DNA from: Hyphodiscus hymeniophilus
Taxonomy: Eukaryota > Ascomycota > Leotiomycetes > Helotiales > Hyphodiscaceae
Assembly: GCA_016508695.1 (NCBI GenBank)
Contig: VNKQ01000006.1
Coordinates: 930,001-994,000 of the forward strand
Direction of reading: 5' to 3'
Length of the DNA: 64,000 nt
Shown: positions 33,936 to 44,690 of the stretch, piece by piece
Numbering within the stretch: position 1 is the stretch's first letter
How the letters are laid out: the number at the start of each line of letters is the position of its first letter
Translations under genes and position numbers: made by a program
The notes under the pieces: generated by a model
Databases searched by the model: none
What the model saw: the letters and a program-made list of their open reading frames with translations, nothing else
What the model was told of the DNA's origin: nothing

Positions 33936-34967
33936 TGTTACGATTGTTGGAAGAAAATTTGGTCTTGAACTAAAACAGATGGAGGAGCTTGATTAAATGA
34001 CGACTGGATGAAGATACAGTCTTTCTCGCTTTGACTCCGGGAGTGAAGGCGATTGGGGAAAGGAAGGGAACCAACGGGGATGGGAAGCAGTTGATTAAAG
34101 CTGCCTTTGTATGTGGAGATGGAAGAGGAGAATGATGAAATAGAAGGATGAGCAGAGATTTACGGCTTACCGTTCCAGCCGGATCTGTATCTTACACCAT
34201 TGAATGTGGTGGATGGGGCTGATTCGTGGGGAAGTGGTGGATGTGGAGGAGAAATGCAGGATGCGTATGGAAGGGATGACGATGCACCGTTCCTGACGCA
34301 GACTGGATTCTTGGAAAGCTTGTTTTCGGCATGGTAGGAGGGGCACGGCACTGGCGGAAACTCTTCGAAGGCACGGCAACTTCCATCCTTTATCACTGAA
34401 ATATCACAGACGGCAATATTTTTTACAAGTAGCAACATGATACCTACAACCCAGTGCAGACAGGGTCTTCGTACTCATCTGCATTGGTTAGGATTCTGTT
34501 TGCTTAAAGGCATTGAACTGTTGGCATTGGACACTCTGGCAGCATTCATAGGGTACAGTATCAAAGACTCTCGATCCCTCCAGAAGTTGGGGAAATATGC
34601 TGGTGTAGACCGCAAGAGTCGGTGTGCGAAGTGGATTAACCAACCATCAGTGATGGTACTTAGTACATACAAGTCCTTGCTACTCGACTGTCGATCGTCC
34701 ATAGGACCATCCTCTAATGCCTTCAATTCTTCACAAAAGCACTGTTTTTATGTTGTCAAAAGCTCGGTCAAAGTGGCTACTGTGTGTTTCTTATCGGGAA
34801 CACATCAATTATACGGTAGCGAGTGTCTCTAAAACGTGTCTTAACATTGTCTATTCTCTCCTCTGAGACTTTCCAGAAGAAATGGCTACTGTTCTTCTCA
34901 AACTAAGGCGACAACAACCACGCTTATGTGAATTTTCTTTTTCCACCTTCGATCCAGGTTCTGAAGG
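33936..34967. other. Intergenic, probable DUG3 promoter
   Basis: There is no gene with recognisable content. Short overlapping frames near 34160-34440 are proline-rich but unsupported. Confidence 0.35.
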
Positions 34968-35330
34968 TTGGATATTGATTTACTGCCCATAACCAAACGC
35001 CGCAATCGTGCGGCCTTGATTGAAGGGCTCAAATCAAAACGCGAAAGATATTCCGAAGCTTTCATGGCATATCTTCAGAAGGCTACAGTAGGCCAAGCAG
35101 TGCGATTTTTGCAGCATCTGTCTGAAGGACGCGGGTTGAAATATCCCATCTGGCATTTGGACATCAAACTGGTGAATGCTTCCTCCACTGGGAAGCTTCC
35201 CAAGATCACAATCCCTACCATGAAGTTGTTTTAGAGGACTTCGAATTAGCTGTTAAAGCGGTTCAAGCCGAGACAATTGGAGCGTTTGCTGGTACCGTGC
35301 CGAAAAGTCAGAAGAACGTTAGTTAAACTA
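34968..35330 (+). pseudogene. Possible gene fragment, unidentified
   Basis: A basic 88-codon frame (RRNRAALIEGLKSKRERY, then FLQHLSEGRG) could splice at a GTGAATG site near 35170 into a second open frame ending at about 35327 (EDFELAVKAVQAETIGAFAG). Both pieces look coding-like, but there is no recognised family, no firm start and no clear acceptor. It may be a relic or chance. Confidence 0.2.
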
Positions 35331-35688
35331 CTAGACTGGGAATACTGAGATTTGGGGCCTCTTAGTACTATCTGAATATCATAGTATTCGTCACGGACAA
35401 CTACTCCCTCTAAACGTGGCTTGAAGAATAGAGCCATAGAGCAATGAAGCAATGTTTGAAATCAGACTGAAGGTGCATATCACTTTGCTCGTTTTCGATC
35501 TGGATGATTAACAGAGGTGGAGAACTACTGGTATGCACCAGAGCCACCAAGGAAGAAGCAGGGCTCATTGCCCATGGAAGAACTTAACATACTCTGCATG
35601 ATTTGTTTTTGCTCGATATATTTTCCAGGACTCAGTTTTGTTCAAAGCCTTGTTGTCTTCTCCATACCCAACGCCAAACCCATGATAA

Positions 35689-36264
35689 TCAATGAACACC
35701 TACAAGTATCCCCTCCGGTCCAATATTTTCCAGCTGCTCCCTTGTTAATAGCTTCTGCTCAATCAAATTCGCAATTGCAGCTTCCACATCGTCATCTTCC
35801 TCATCTTCATCCTCATAGACCCCAACATCAAAGAACGGTTCCTCAGTCGCTTTCCGCAGGGCGTTATTTAGAAACGGCAAAGGCGGCATTCCAGCTTCCG
35901 GGCTAGACGCATATTTGTGCAAGCCGGAGATAGTGTCCAAGTGGAGCTCTGTAGGTCTGGGCCAGGGAGGTTGTTGGAGGGTTAGGACGATGAATGTAAT
36001 GAGGCTACTTCAGGTTTAGCAACGAGCTTGAGGACTTCGAATGAGTAGAAAAAAAAATGAGAGGGGAAAGACACATGGCACTAACATGAATATAAATGCA
36101 AAGCTAGCGCATCGCTGCAACCTTCGATTGTGAATTGTGACTTGTTCAACTCTCTTCCGCTCGTGGTCTTTCACCAAGATGGAGGTGGTTGTGTAAGGCC
36201 CCAGTCTAGAGACCCTAGAAGTTGATCTCTTGGTCGTTCTCTGAAGTTGGCACTCGATATCCAT
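35689..36264 (-). CDS. Small single-pass membrane protein, 164 aa, unknown
   Basis: Two exons (36264-36086 and 36004-35689) join across an 81-nt intron (donor GTTAGT, branch GCTAAAC, acceptor GTAG). The splice exactly completes one hydrophobic segment, CASFAFIFILITFIVLTL, around residues 54-71. That is good evidence for the model, since neither exon alone has a full membrane helix. A basic N-terminus (KRSTSRVSRLG, KDHERKRVEQ) precedes it. A Pro/Trp motif (QQPPWPRP), a helical stretch and a strongly acidic EDEDEEDDDVE tract follow. I do not know the family. Confidence 0.55.
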
Positions 36265-37300
36265 TTGATTGCAGTCAATTGATAGAAGTCGTCCCAATAG
36301 ATCGAATCAACGGTCTCGAAGAAAACGCTACTTTGTGAACAGAAAATCATAGAACATGTCCCTACAAAATGGATTTAAAAACATAGAAAGTAAAGGAAAA
36401 CAGAACAGAGCAAGTGCAATAGACGACCCAAATACGGAAATGTTCTATTTCCACTCATTCTCTGCATGTCTCAAAGTTCTTCCCGTCACGACGGGAGTCC
36501 AGTTCGCCGGGAAGGCTGAAACGCTCAGTGTCGAGACCCCATGCCTCAGGAAGCTTGTTCTTGCTTGGGGCGTAGGAGAAACGTGTCAAGGCGGGGGATA
36601 AGCAATTCGCACTGATCAACCAGTGCTCTTGCTGGAAGAGATGGGATGAATTGTGTGTCGAGCACTCTAGATGGCGCAGGTGGAGTTTGATGGTGATATT
36701 AAGAATTTCAAGGTCGGTGGTGGGGCCTGGGGCTCCACGCATCTCAGTGATTGGGCTGGTGTATAAAAGCTTGGGCTTTCTTTCATTAGAGTACTAGAGT
36801 TTGGCTTATTTGCCATTTTTTGGGCCAGTCTTCTTTGTTGTTTTGGTGATGCTCTGGATGGCCTTCTAGAGTTGTAAGAGGTGATGAAAGTGTGTGATAT
36901 AAGGAATAGCTTGGCGCAATGGCAAAGACGATCACAACGTCACCGATAAAAGAAGGTCAAACCAGTCCAAAGCAACAATCGTTCACATCGTCGAAGTAGG
37001 TAAATGAGCGGAATCTCGAGAAAGGTTTCATTCCAACCTGGAGTATCAACCCGTTCATGCACAGCGTACTCAACCAAGGTTTGTAGTCAACGTCCCTGAT
37101 GTCTATCCAACGACCGATGAAGCGTCCCAGTCCATGCTATGCACCCGATATTCAAAGAAGCCTAAAGTCAAGCTCTGGTTCTCATGCCGTCCTATATACT
37201 TGAAGCCTCTCAAAGCTCCTCAAAGTCTCTCGACGCCCAATATGCAAGATCATCTATCGCTACAGTCACCTCGAGACTCGTTGAGCTCATCTGGGGAACC
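36265..37300. other. Intergenic, no gene supported
   Basis: A 95-codon minus-strand frame at 36455-36742 looks faintly coding but has no family match, partner exons or good start. The remainder is featureless. Confidence 0.35.
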
Positions 37301-38899
37301 TCATGCCTCCCCTTTATTTTCCCGGAACTCATTCCAAGCTTCTGTACCCGGTCCAACACCTTCTTCTAAGCTGCCTCTTCGTCCCCAGTTCCATGGCTGT
37401 CTCTTGAGAAATGCGCCCACAGCACCCAGATACCCTTCATGGCGCAAAAAATAAGCTTTTTTCTCGCCGTTACTCCAAAACTTGATGGCATAAGACAATG
37501 TGTTCATCGTTTGCCTATGTCCTCGAATAAAGCTGCCTCCAAAATAGATAGTGGACAGAGAATGCTTCTCGCTCTGCAAGTAAGCGATCTGTCCAATATT
37601 GTTCGATATGGCGTAGAGGAGAGACCGCGAGATATCGGGCGAGGAAAAAGGGGCGGAAGACGACTCAGACTCTTCAAGGGGGCCGTTAGGTGCTTGAGTA
37701 TCTGAGGACTGAGACTGCGAGGATCCAGCGTCTCCATTTGTAAGACCGCCGCTATCCTCAGCTTCTCGTTCAGCTTCTCTTTTCATTCGAAAGACCTTTC
37801 CAAATGAACTGGCGATAGTACTGCTCTTTAGCCCGATCTTGCCGTAGTCTGTCCCGTATATGTCTCCGACCAGCATGTCGACTTTCGAATTGTCACCTTT
37901 CTCTGCCATTCCCAACATTTCGTCGAATGTCCTCGCTCCTGTGAGGAGCGCAAGCAGGCCCCAGAGTGTTCCGCCTCCCAGAGACGTACCTCCTACTCTT
38001 TGGTACTCCCTCGGGCCCGAGACCTTAATCATGCTAACACCAGAGCCAATGTTGACAAGGAGATAGGGGTAAATATCAGGTCGTGGGTCGTCGAAGTGCA
38101 TTGGATCTGTTTCGCTATATGTAAAGACTTCGCGGGGGATTTCGGTAATAAAGAAATCGAGTCCTACCAAACTGTCAGCCCCAAGAGTCCTGCAAGTTCC
38201 TGTAAGTGCTACTAATTATTGGCAACGAACCGATAATCAAACACTCCATCTCATCCTCTCTAAGAACATCCACGCCTAAAGCTTCTCTGATCTTGTCATA
38301 AAACTTATATGCCCCCCTCCAGTCGCCATAACGCAAAGCTCACCAGGCCGTGATCCATTGAGCTTCTGCTGCTTGATCTTCAGCTCCTTCATAAATTCGA
38401 CGCAATCATCAATCCGATCCGTCTCGAAATTCATGAAGTTCAGGCGCCCACCAGGTTCTCGAGAAAGGGGTTCGCGAGAGAAGTAAACGAGCTTGGCCAG
38501 TGACCCTCCAATCTAGCATCACATCAGCAAGAAGTCCCCAGAGACCCAGAGGTAGCAGATGTCAGAGGCACATATCGATGCCAAATAAAGAGGGTGTGAA
38601 CCTACATCAACAGCAATATGGCTCACGACAGCCGTATGATTCGGCAATCGAATATCCTTCGTGTCATGACTCCCCCCATTGACATTGACAGAACCATTCG
38701 GACTACCCGCGTCCTGATCAACGATGAAAGCGCCCTTCACATTGATCTTGACCGAGCCGGGATGTATGATCGTGCTGTCAATTTCTGCGGTATTCGTGCG
38801 CATGCGGGGTGGTTTTGCGCTCGTTGTTAAGGGGCTTGGAGGGGCATTTCGGAGCTCGGACAGAGGGAGCTGGTCTGCCTGCGGAATGTCCGCGGACAT
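37301..38899 (-). CDS. CAB1: Pantothenate kinase (eukaryotic PanK type), apparent one-base deletion
   Basis: Three exons (38899-38606, 38512-38231, 38163-37301) would encode about 479 aa. The first intron joins HIAVD to IGGSLAKLVYF, the ATP-binding signature. Later motifs include FETDRIDDCVEFM, ECLIIGLDFFI (across the second intron), YPYLLVNIGSGVSMIKVSG, GGTSLGGGTLWGLLALLTG and YFGGSFIRGH. The enzyme makes 4'-phosphopantothenate, the first step of coenzyme A synthesis. Exon 2 is one base short: the glycine motif MATGGG-AYKFYD needs seven G after GGA, but only six (C run at 38312-38317) are present. The frame is therefore lost for the rest of exon 2. Because both flanks are perfectly conserved, a sequencing or assembly error is more likely than loss of an essential gene. 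The N-terminal 95 residues are disordered. Confidence 0.88.
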
Positions 38900-39692
38900 G
38901 ATGGATGATTTTGGCGAGTATGCCCGGGAAAGGAAGTTTATGAAGGCATCAAGGTGTTGTTTGCATGTTGTGAGAAGTGCTCGCGCTCGTGCTCGTACTG
39001 ATATGTCGGGGTTATTTTCCAGTCATCTTTTCCCGGAATCGTTGGTGCTTATCGTTGGATAAAGAAAAGAGAAGGTCCGAACCCTCGCCGCCCACAGCCC
39101 GAGGCAACTCGGACGGTGCCACATCTCGTCCATGATGGATTACTATCGTGGTCATCCGCTCGATTGGGTAATTACCGGACGCCCGAGCTGATTCGGGTTG
39201 TTAGGTCGGGGCGATGGATGCGTTATTTACTTGACAAGATCGTAGTCGCTCAAACACGATGAACGAATTGGATTGGGGAAGTTCCCATAAACAAAGGCAT
39301 ATTGGAAGTTGGAAAGAAGGAAGTGATTGATCAAATATGATATTCAAACACATCTCTTGCCGTTGCTTTTTCTATTGTATGCATCTTTGCAAAGCTCGAG
39401 CGGTTAGGATCTTGCGAAACCATTCAAGTGGTACAGTACCATGCCTTTTTTCTGTTATGGTTGTTAGGTCAGTGGTCACAAATCGTATCCCCATAGTTTC
39501 GAAGGCGTGAGAACACATATTGCCCATGACAAGAAGGGAGATGGCTCCAATCTAGCCCTCCCAAACCATTATTATTTACAGCGAGGGTATAACCAGCATT
39601 GCCCTCGAATCGGTTGAGTTCCCTCCAAGAAATCTCAGAAACATCTAAGACTCAATCCCAGATTGACCATGAAGGCTCGCGAAGTCGGATGC
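38900..39692. other. Intergenic, promoter of pantothenate kinase
   Basis: This is the upstream flank of the kinase and the 3' flank of the next minus-strand gene. A gctcgcgctcgtgctcg repeat lies near 38978. No gene is seen. Confidence 0.4.
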
Positions 39693-41687
39693 TCAATATA
39701 CCATCCCCCCATTCTCAACTTCGTTCATACTCTCAAGGTCCCCACCGACCGTTTCAACCAGATGCCGAGCCTCTTCCCCTGGTCGAAAGACATTTTGCGA
39801 ATTATGGTATCCTGTGTAAGCGTCTGAAAGGGTCCCTCTTTCAAAATCGTACACGGGTAGATGCTCCACCTCTGATTCCTTCTGCTTGCGATCGTCATAC
39901 ACGATATGCACTGGTGGCAATGATGAGATACCCAACCAACAACATTCGGAATGGCGAGGGCCTCTTTTCAACCCCAGAAGACAGTCACCCTGGTTACCAG
40001 GCAGGGGCCGTTCCCGAGATACACAATGGTCGTGGCGAGATCCGGCGGGACACTTGTCGGCAGGGGAGTGATAGTGCTTGAACGGATACAAGCCCGAGTA
40101 TTTGCAGTTTGGATCTTTGAGGTCGCACAGCCTGACGCTCCGGGCCCTTGCTAAAGCTAAGGCAAGTCCTCCGGGATCCCTCCTTGACATGTGGTATCGC
40201 TCATTGATTTGGTCAAGGCTGGCTCCGAAATAAGACTTGGGAAGTTTGTCTTCGCTCATATTTTCCTTGAGTTCCATAAGCACTCTGGTGCAGCTAGCAT
40301 CAACTGCCTTTGGCCTGTAATCATCCGAAGCCCTCTGATTTGAATTTGAAGCACGAACATTAGCGCTTTTTGGCTTAGAGTCAGAATTCTCGCTAATGGT
40401 TATATCGTGGCCGAAATCATCATCAGTAGGAACAGAGAGCCGCCGCATGTAACTCGTTTGATGAGAGGGTGTAGCAGTATTGAGAGATCTTGTTCCGCTT
40501 GGCGATTGTGTTCTGTTTGCCCACCGAGGGTCTGATCTAGGGTATTTATTTTCCCCAACTGATATAATGTCCACTATGGGTGGTCGCTCATCGGAATATA
40601 TCCCCGCTTGCTCTGTTATATCGACAGAGGCAGGAGGGCTAAGGAGAGTGGTCTCTGCGTCCAAGGAGACACTTGATGGCATTGGAGGGGATAAATGTTG
40701 AAGAGGCGAAGGTTGTCCTGCTGTAGAACACTTCGTCATCGCAGTCAGGTAAATTTTTTCAAAGAGAGATCGTCGGTCGGCTGCTGCAAGTCTTTGCCGA
40801 CCATGTATACTTTGAACTTGATCAGGCATCTGAACCCAGTCCACTGTTGGTGCCGTTCCATCAAGATTCTGGCGTACCACAAAGGACCAATATCTGAACC
40901 TCTTCGATCCAACAAGCTTCTCTTCGCGGATCTCTCCAGCTGGTGTCCACAGCTCTCCGTTCGGGCCTCGAATCTTTGGGAGCCACTAAGCCAATGTATA
41001 TCAGCATTTGCTGCGAACCAGACAGGTTCATTGGCAGTCGAATGGGGCAGTACAAGTACATAAGAGAGATATAAGGAAGAAGAAGCTATGTATTAGATGA
41101 CGCCTTACGCAAACATGCTTAGCATTAACAACTCCCGATTCGAACGTCCGTAGGTTTATGACAGGTACTGTATTCGTCGTTTTGTAACGCTCGATATCGC
41201 ACCCAGCCTCTGTTCAAGTTGGACTCAGTACTTCAGTTAAATTTGGAGATAATATGCGTGTTTATTGAAAACAAATATCAAGGTAATGCTTCTCGAGACG
41301 TCGACGTCTGAATCAATGGTATAAGAATTTGGGAGACTCACGGATCCAGAACTTATCCATTCGAGAAAACACAAAGTCGGCATCCACACTATCCACGAGC
41401 GCAGTACCGTGAGCATCCACTAGCAAGCTCGAAGTGCTGACTTGCAGCTTTTCGTAGATCTTATTGCTGTCTTTCTCGATGTCACCTTTCGGCATGAAGC
41501 ATACGGAATCTTCATGTTCTCGGGAGCACCGTTTGACCGGAATAGAAAGCCGTCTTTTCGATTCTTCCGAGGTCCGCACCGGCGAGTAAACTGTCACTCT
41601 TGACCCTCTTTGTTTCCACCTAGACGGGGTTGCTACAAGAATCCACTTGCGAACTTCGACTTTACAGTGATCCGTTCTGGATTGCAT
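39693..41687 (-). CDS. Uncharacterised protein, 579 aa
   Basis: Three exons (41687-41342, 41209-41109, 40985-39693) fit in frame. The middle exon of 101 nt was found from its open frame (CDIERYKTTNTVPVINLRTFESGVVNAKHV) and clean splice sites. The introns are long for this locus (132 and 123 nt). The N-terminal 210 residues look folded, including SSLLVDAHGTALVDSVDADFVF and WLPKIRGPNGELWTPAGEI. The middle is Ser/Pro-rich and disordered. The C-terminal part holds a conserved-looking YFGASLDQINERYHMSRRDPG and several Cys/His (CDLKDPNCKYSG). The last 27 or so codons before the terminus are duplicated 3.8 kb away. No family is recognised. The start is uncertain: 41687 is the first in-frame ATG, and a hydrophobic in-frame stretch lies just upstream. 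Confidence 0.65.
39751..39830. repeat. 80-bp dispersed duplication, copy A
   Basis: It runs from gtttcaaccagatgccgagc to cgtctgaaag and lies within the 3' coding part of the uncharacterised gene. It matches 43513-43592 with two mismatches. Confidence 0.9.
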
Positions 41688-42270
41688 CGTGGTCAAAATT
41701 GAATGTTCCAATTCCAAATGTAAAGCTCCACACAAATGGACGAGTACGAGAAGCAGAGACAAACATTAGATTGTTGTACAAGGCCGGCCTTAATACGCTT
41801 GGCCTATGTATGATTCAGGTCGCTACGCAGTCAGATGGTTGCACAGGGTAGGTGGAATGCAGGTCGTCCAATAAGAAAAAAATTGTGCCCAAAGCCTTAC
41901 TCACACACATGTTGGCAAAGTTGGAACAAAAGCAAAAATATCGTGCAGCATGAGGCACATGGGGACACTGGGCGACGTGGCGCCAGGGGTCTCTTGAAAC
42001 TCAAATGCAGAATCGCAAATATTCCCAGAATTGGGCAGCCACTCATGAAGCGGTCAAGTGTACAAATAGCAGCGGAGATGGTATTGTACGACCATTAATT
42101 TGGAGGGGAGTATTTTGTGAGGGTTCGCTGTGGACAAATTCCTCCGTCATGAAACAGCCTTCCCACTGAGAGGTTTTCGGCATGGAGATACACACACGTC
42201 TTCATGGTAAATTTCGGTATGGATGGACCTCGAGCCTGATTCACACATTGTGAGGAGAACACTACCATCC
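41688..42270. other. Intergenic between two minus-strand genes
   Basis: It holds the 5' flank of the uncharacterised gene and the 3' flank of AIM11. No gene is supported. Confidence 0.4.
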
Positions 42271-42861
42271 TCATTTTTGGTGTTCATCAGGTTTCGTCCT
42301 TTTCCTCTCCTCCTCCAGCTTCGAAAGCCTAGCAAGTATCTCAGAAACCGCTTCAGCATCTTTGGGCTTTTCTTCGCTCTTCTCCTCCTTCAGTCCCAGG
42401 TTCAGCGTCCTGGCGATCCATTCCTCTATCTCCTTCTCCGCATCTTGATCTGTCCGAGGACCATCCGTCCCAATGTGTCGCCGAATGTATTGCCTCATGT
42501 CTTCTAGGGACGAGATATCAAACGCGTATAGTAAACCACCACCCACCATCATGCTGACACTCAGGACATTGATGGTAGCTATGTTCAAAGCTTCGAAAGC
42601 CTCCACAGCTCCATTGACCTCGAAGTTGGCTCGATTGCTTGGTTGGTAAAACTTAGGGACCGTAGCTTTATAACGTCGGACGAGTGAGCGGCGTGTGATG
42701 AGTGATGTGACTGCAAAAAAGCCTGCGCCAGCAAAGAAGAGACCCAATTGGCGTCGTGACCGTTGCGAAAAGAAGGTGGAATGTGATTCGGATGCTGGGA
42801 CAGCTTGTGAAGTCTCAGTAGGTTGGCGGTCACTCATGATGCCTTGCTGGAGAAAGGCCAT
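42271..42861 (-). CDS. AIM11: Aim11-like mitochondrial membrane protein
   Basis: A single exon of 196 aa, with starts at 42861 or, in frame, at 42837. Family features are the basic RSRRQLGLFFAGAGFFAVTSLITRRSLVRR first membrane segment, a YQPSN.ANFEVNGAVEAFEALNIATINVLS stretch, and a second hydrophobic segment (SMMVGGGLLYAFDI) followed by the LEDMRQYIRRHIG motif. A charged helical C-terminus (EEKSEEKPKDAEAVSEILAR) ends the protein. AIM11 is a two-pass fungal mitochondrial protein of unknown biochemical role, named from a yeast mitochondrial-inheritance screen. The second ATG fits a compact family start slightly better, but the sequence does not decide it. Confidence 0.78.
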   Translation of the reverse strand: MAFLQQGIMSDRQPTETSQAVPASESHSTFFSQRSRRQLGLFFAGAGFFAVTSLITRRSLVRRYKATVPKFYQPSNRANFEVNGAVEAFEALNIATINVLSVSMMVGGGLLYAFDISSLEDMRQYIRRHIGTDGPRTDQDAEKEIEEWIARTLNLGLKEEKSEEKPKDAEAVSEILARLSKLEEERKRTKPDEHQK

Positions 42862-43679
42862 CGAGAAGCTGAAAAGACAGAGGGAAGCCTGCCGAAATAG
42901 AGAGGGAGCTGCTCAGTGGTTGCGGAGGCTCAATTCAATGCCGGTGAGTGGAATAACGCAGCGATTCGATAAAGTTCTCGTTCTAAAGTTTGATTTGCAG
43001 GTGTGAAAATATAAACTTCACTATGTGCACTCCCCAGTCAGTACCTAAGGTACCTACGTTGAGTGACTTCATTAGCGTCGATACTCTTCAGATATACTTT
43101 CCGAAATCGTCATAGACATCAGCGGCTGTCGTTAGCTTCAGATGAAGATAGAGTGGGTTCTTTATGGTCAAAGTGGAAGGAAACTCTATTTTGCAAATCA
43201 AACCCTCTTGGGTTCATAGCTTCAGATGTAGACATAGAGTGGGTTCAATGATTGAGGTGGAAGGAAATTCTAATTTGCAAATCAAGCCGCTTAGATACGA
43301 AATTTCATTGAGAGCTCAATATAACTCTTATACAATGCCACTCCAAAGTTGCTGAGTCCGCCCTCATAGGCTGCGTGACCCAATATCCAAATAGTTGTTG
43401 GCCAAAACTTGCACCACTGAGCGGCTACACCATGTTTTCCACAAGCGCTTCATCTATCTTCCTAGACTTTTGAATGCCAAATCTCAAATAGTTGTTGGTC
43501 AAAACTTTCTTCGTTTCAACCAGATGCCGAGCCTCTTCGCCTGGTCGAAAGACATCTTGCGAATTATGGTATCCTGTGTAAGCGTCTGAAAGCTCGTCCC
43601 ACCATAGGTTCTTCTCTTCAACTCTCACCAGAGCACACACACAATGTGTGTCACAAGATAACAACTTCCCTGCTCGTCT
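42862..43679. repeat. Intergenic mosaic of short direct duplications
   Basis: No gene is supported. An imperfect tandem repeat of about 84 bp covers 43134-43217 and 43218 to about 43290 (both start agcttcagatg, both contain atagagtgggttc and gcaaatcaa). A 24-bp word, tcaaatagttgttggtcaaaac, is repeated at about 43387 and 43483. The 80-bp copy B of the neighbouring gene end is at 43513-43592. The word atgtgtgtcacaagat.acaactt occurs at about 43644 and again inside the next gene at about 43774. Confidence 0.75.
43513..43592. repeat. 80-bp dispersed duplication, copy B
   Basis: Nearly identical to 39751-39830, with two differences. Its minus-strand translation keeps the same peptide (LSDAYTGYHNSQDVFRPGEE) with one substitution, but here it is not attached to the rest of the gene. 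Confidence 0.9.
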
Positions 43680-44690
43680 CTAAAAGCTGGGTTGCAATTC
43701 TGACGGGGCTTGCCGGGCAATATACTCTCCATGTCGCCATGAGTTATTCACTCTGTATGTCGTATTACTCTCGATGTGTGTCACAAGATGACAACTTTTT
43801 TCTTCGGATTTCGACAATGTCTGCTCTTGCAGCAATGTGCCGTTCACAGGGATTGCACCTGCGCGTGTGCTCTCGTCCCCAGAATCAAATCTTAGCACCG
43901 ATTGTGCGCCATTCTTCCACTCCCCTCCTGAATCAAAAAGCGTTGGTGTATCGGATGAATTGCTTGCAGACCGTTGGTCATCCTCGTGGTATGGCAAAGT
44001 TGGAATGGCCACGTGGTGATACTGGTCATCTTCGAAGATTGCTATCGTTGGATGTGCAGGAAGGTACACAGCCGGTACTCTGTCCCACGGAGCAAGCACA
44101 CCCCGCAGTGTCCGATCGGCAATCCGCGACTCGAAGTACCAATTCTTGGTATCAAACTTGAATCCCTCGAGCTTGGTGTGGGCATTCAAGTACATCCATT
44201 CGCTGAACCAGTCCGGCATAACCAGAGAACCGAGAGTCGCGCTTAGACCAAAGACCTTCTGCAGATACGCCATCACCGTTCCCATGTCATCACTAATACG
44301 CATCTCAGAATCTGCAGCCACGACCTCGAATCCCTTGAACGCCGCCAGGATATCCATCAAAGCCCCATGAAGTAGATCCTTCGGATAGACCGAGAAGGTA
44401 GAGGGGAGGGAAATCCTTCCGACTGCCCACGATCGAAGGATTGCAGCGCGAGCCGTGGCTCGGATTAGGGACTTGCCAACTTTCTCACATATCTTTTCGA
44501 GACCTGGGGAACCTGAACCCTCTCGGACCCAAGCTATCTCGTTGTCATGCCACTCCTGAATTTCTGCTGGATCATCGCAGCTGGACAGATACCTGCGGAT
44601 CTCCCGGAGGGTCATATCAGCAGGAAATTGGCCGTCAGATGACTCCACGAGTCGCTCGAGTGTGCCGATAGCGTTGGTCAGTGACCCCAT
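43680..44690 (-). CDS. Uncharacterised protein, 336 aa, intronless
   Basis: A single open frame from ATG 44690 with consistent amino-acid composition. The first 220 residues look globular and mostly helical (TLERLVESSDG, LREIRRYLSSCDDPAEIQEW, SLIRATARAAILRSWAVG, MAYLQKVFGL), with aromatic-rich strands (DWFSEWMYLNAH, NWYFESRIADRTLRG). The last 100 are Ser/Glu-rich and less ordered. The C-terminal codons include one copy of a short repeat also present just downstream of the stop, so the extreme C-terminus may be newly acquired. There is no signal peptide, membrane segment or recognised domain. Confidence 0.6.
   Translation of the reverse strand: MGSLTNAIGTLERLVESSDGQFPADMTLREIRRYLSSCDDPAEIQEWHDNEIAWVREGSGSPGLEKICEKVGKSLIRATARAAILRSWAVGRISLPSTFSVYPKDLLHGALMDILAAFKGFEVVAADSEMRISDDMGTVMAYLQKVFGLSATLGSLVMPDWFSEWMYLNAHTKLEGFKFDTKNWYFESRIADRTLRGVLAPWDRVPAVYLPAHPTIAIFEDDQYHHVAIPTLPYHEDDQRSASNSSDTPTLFDSGGEWKNGAQSVLRFDSGDESTRAGAIPVNGTLLQEQTLSKSEEKSCHLVTHIESNTTYRVNNSWRHGEYIARQAPSELQPSF

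Noticed and set aside
36455..36742. Minus-strand frame ending in a charged, protein-like tail
   Set aside because: No recognisable family, no partner exons and only one weak start. Not strong enough to list as a gene.
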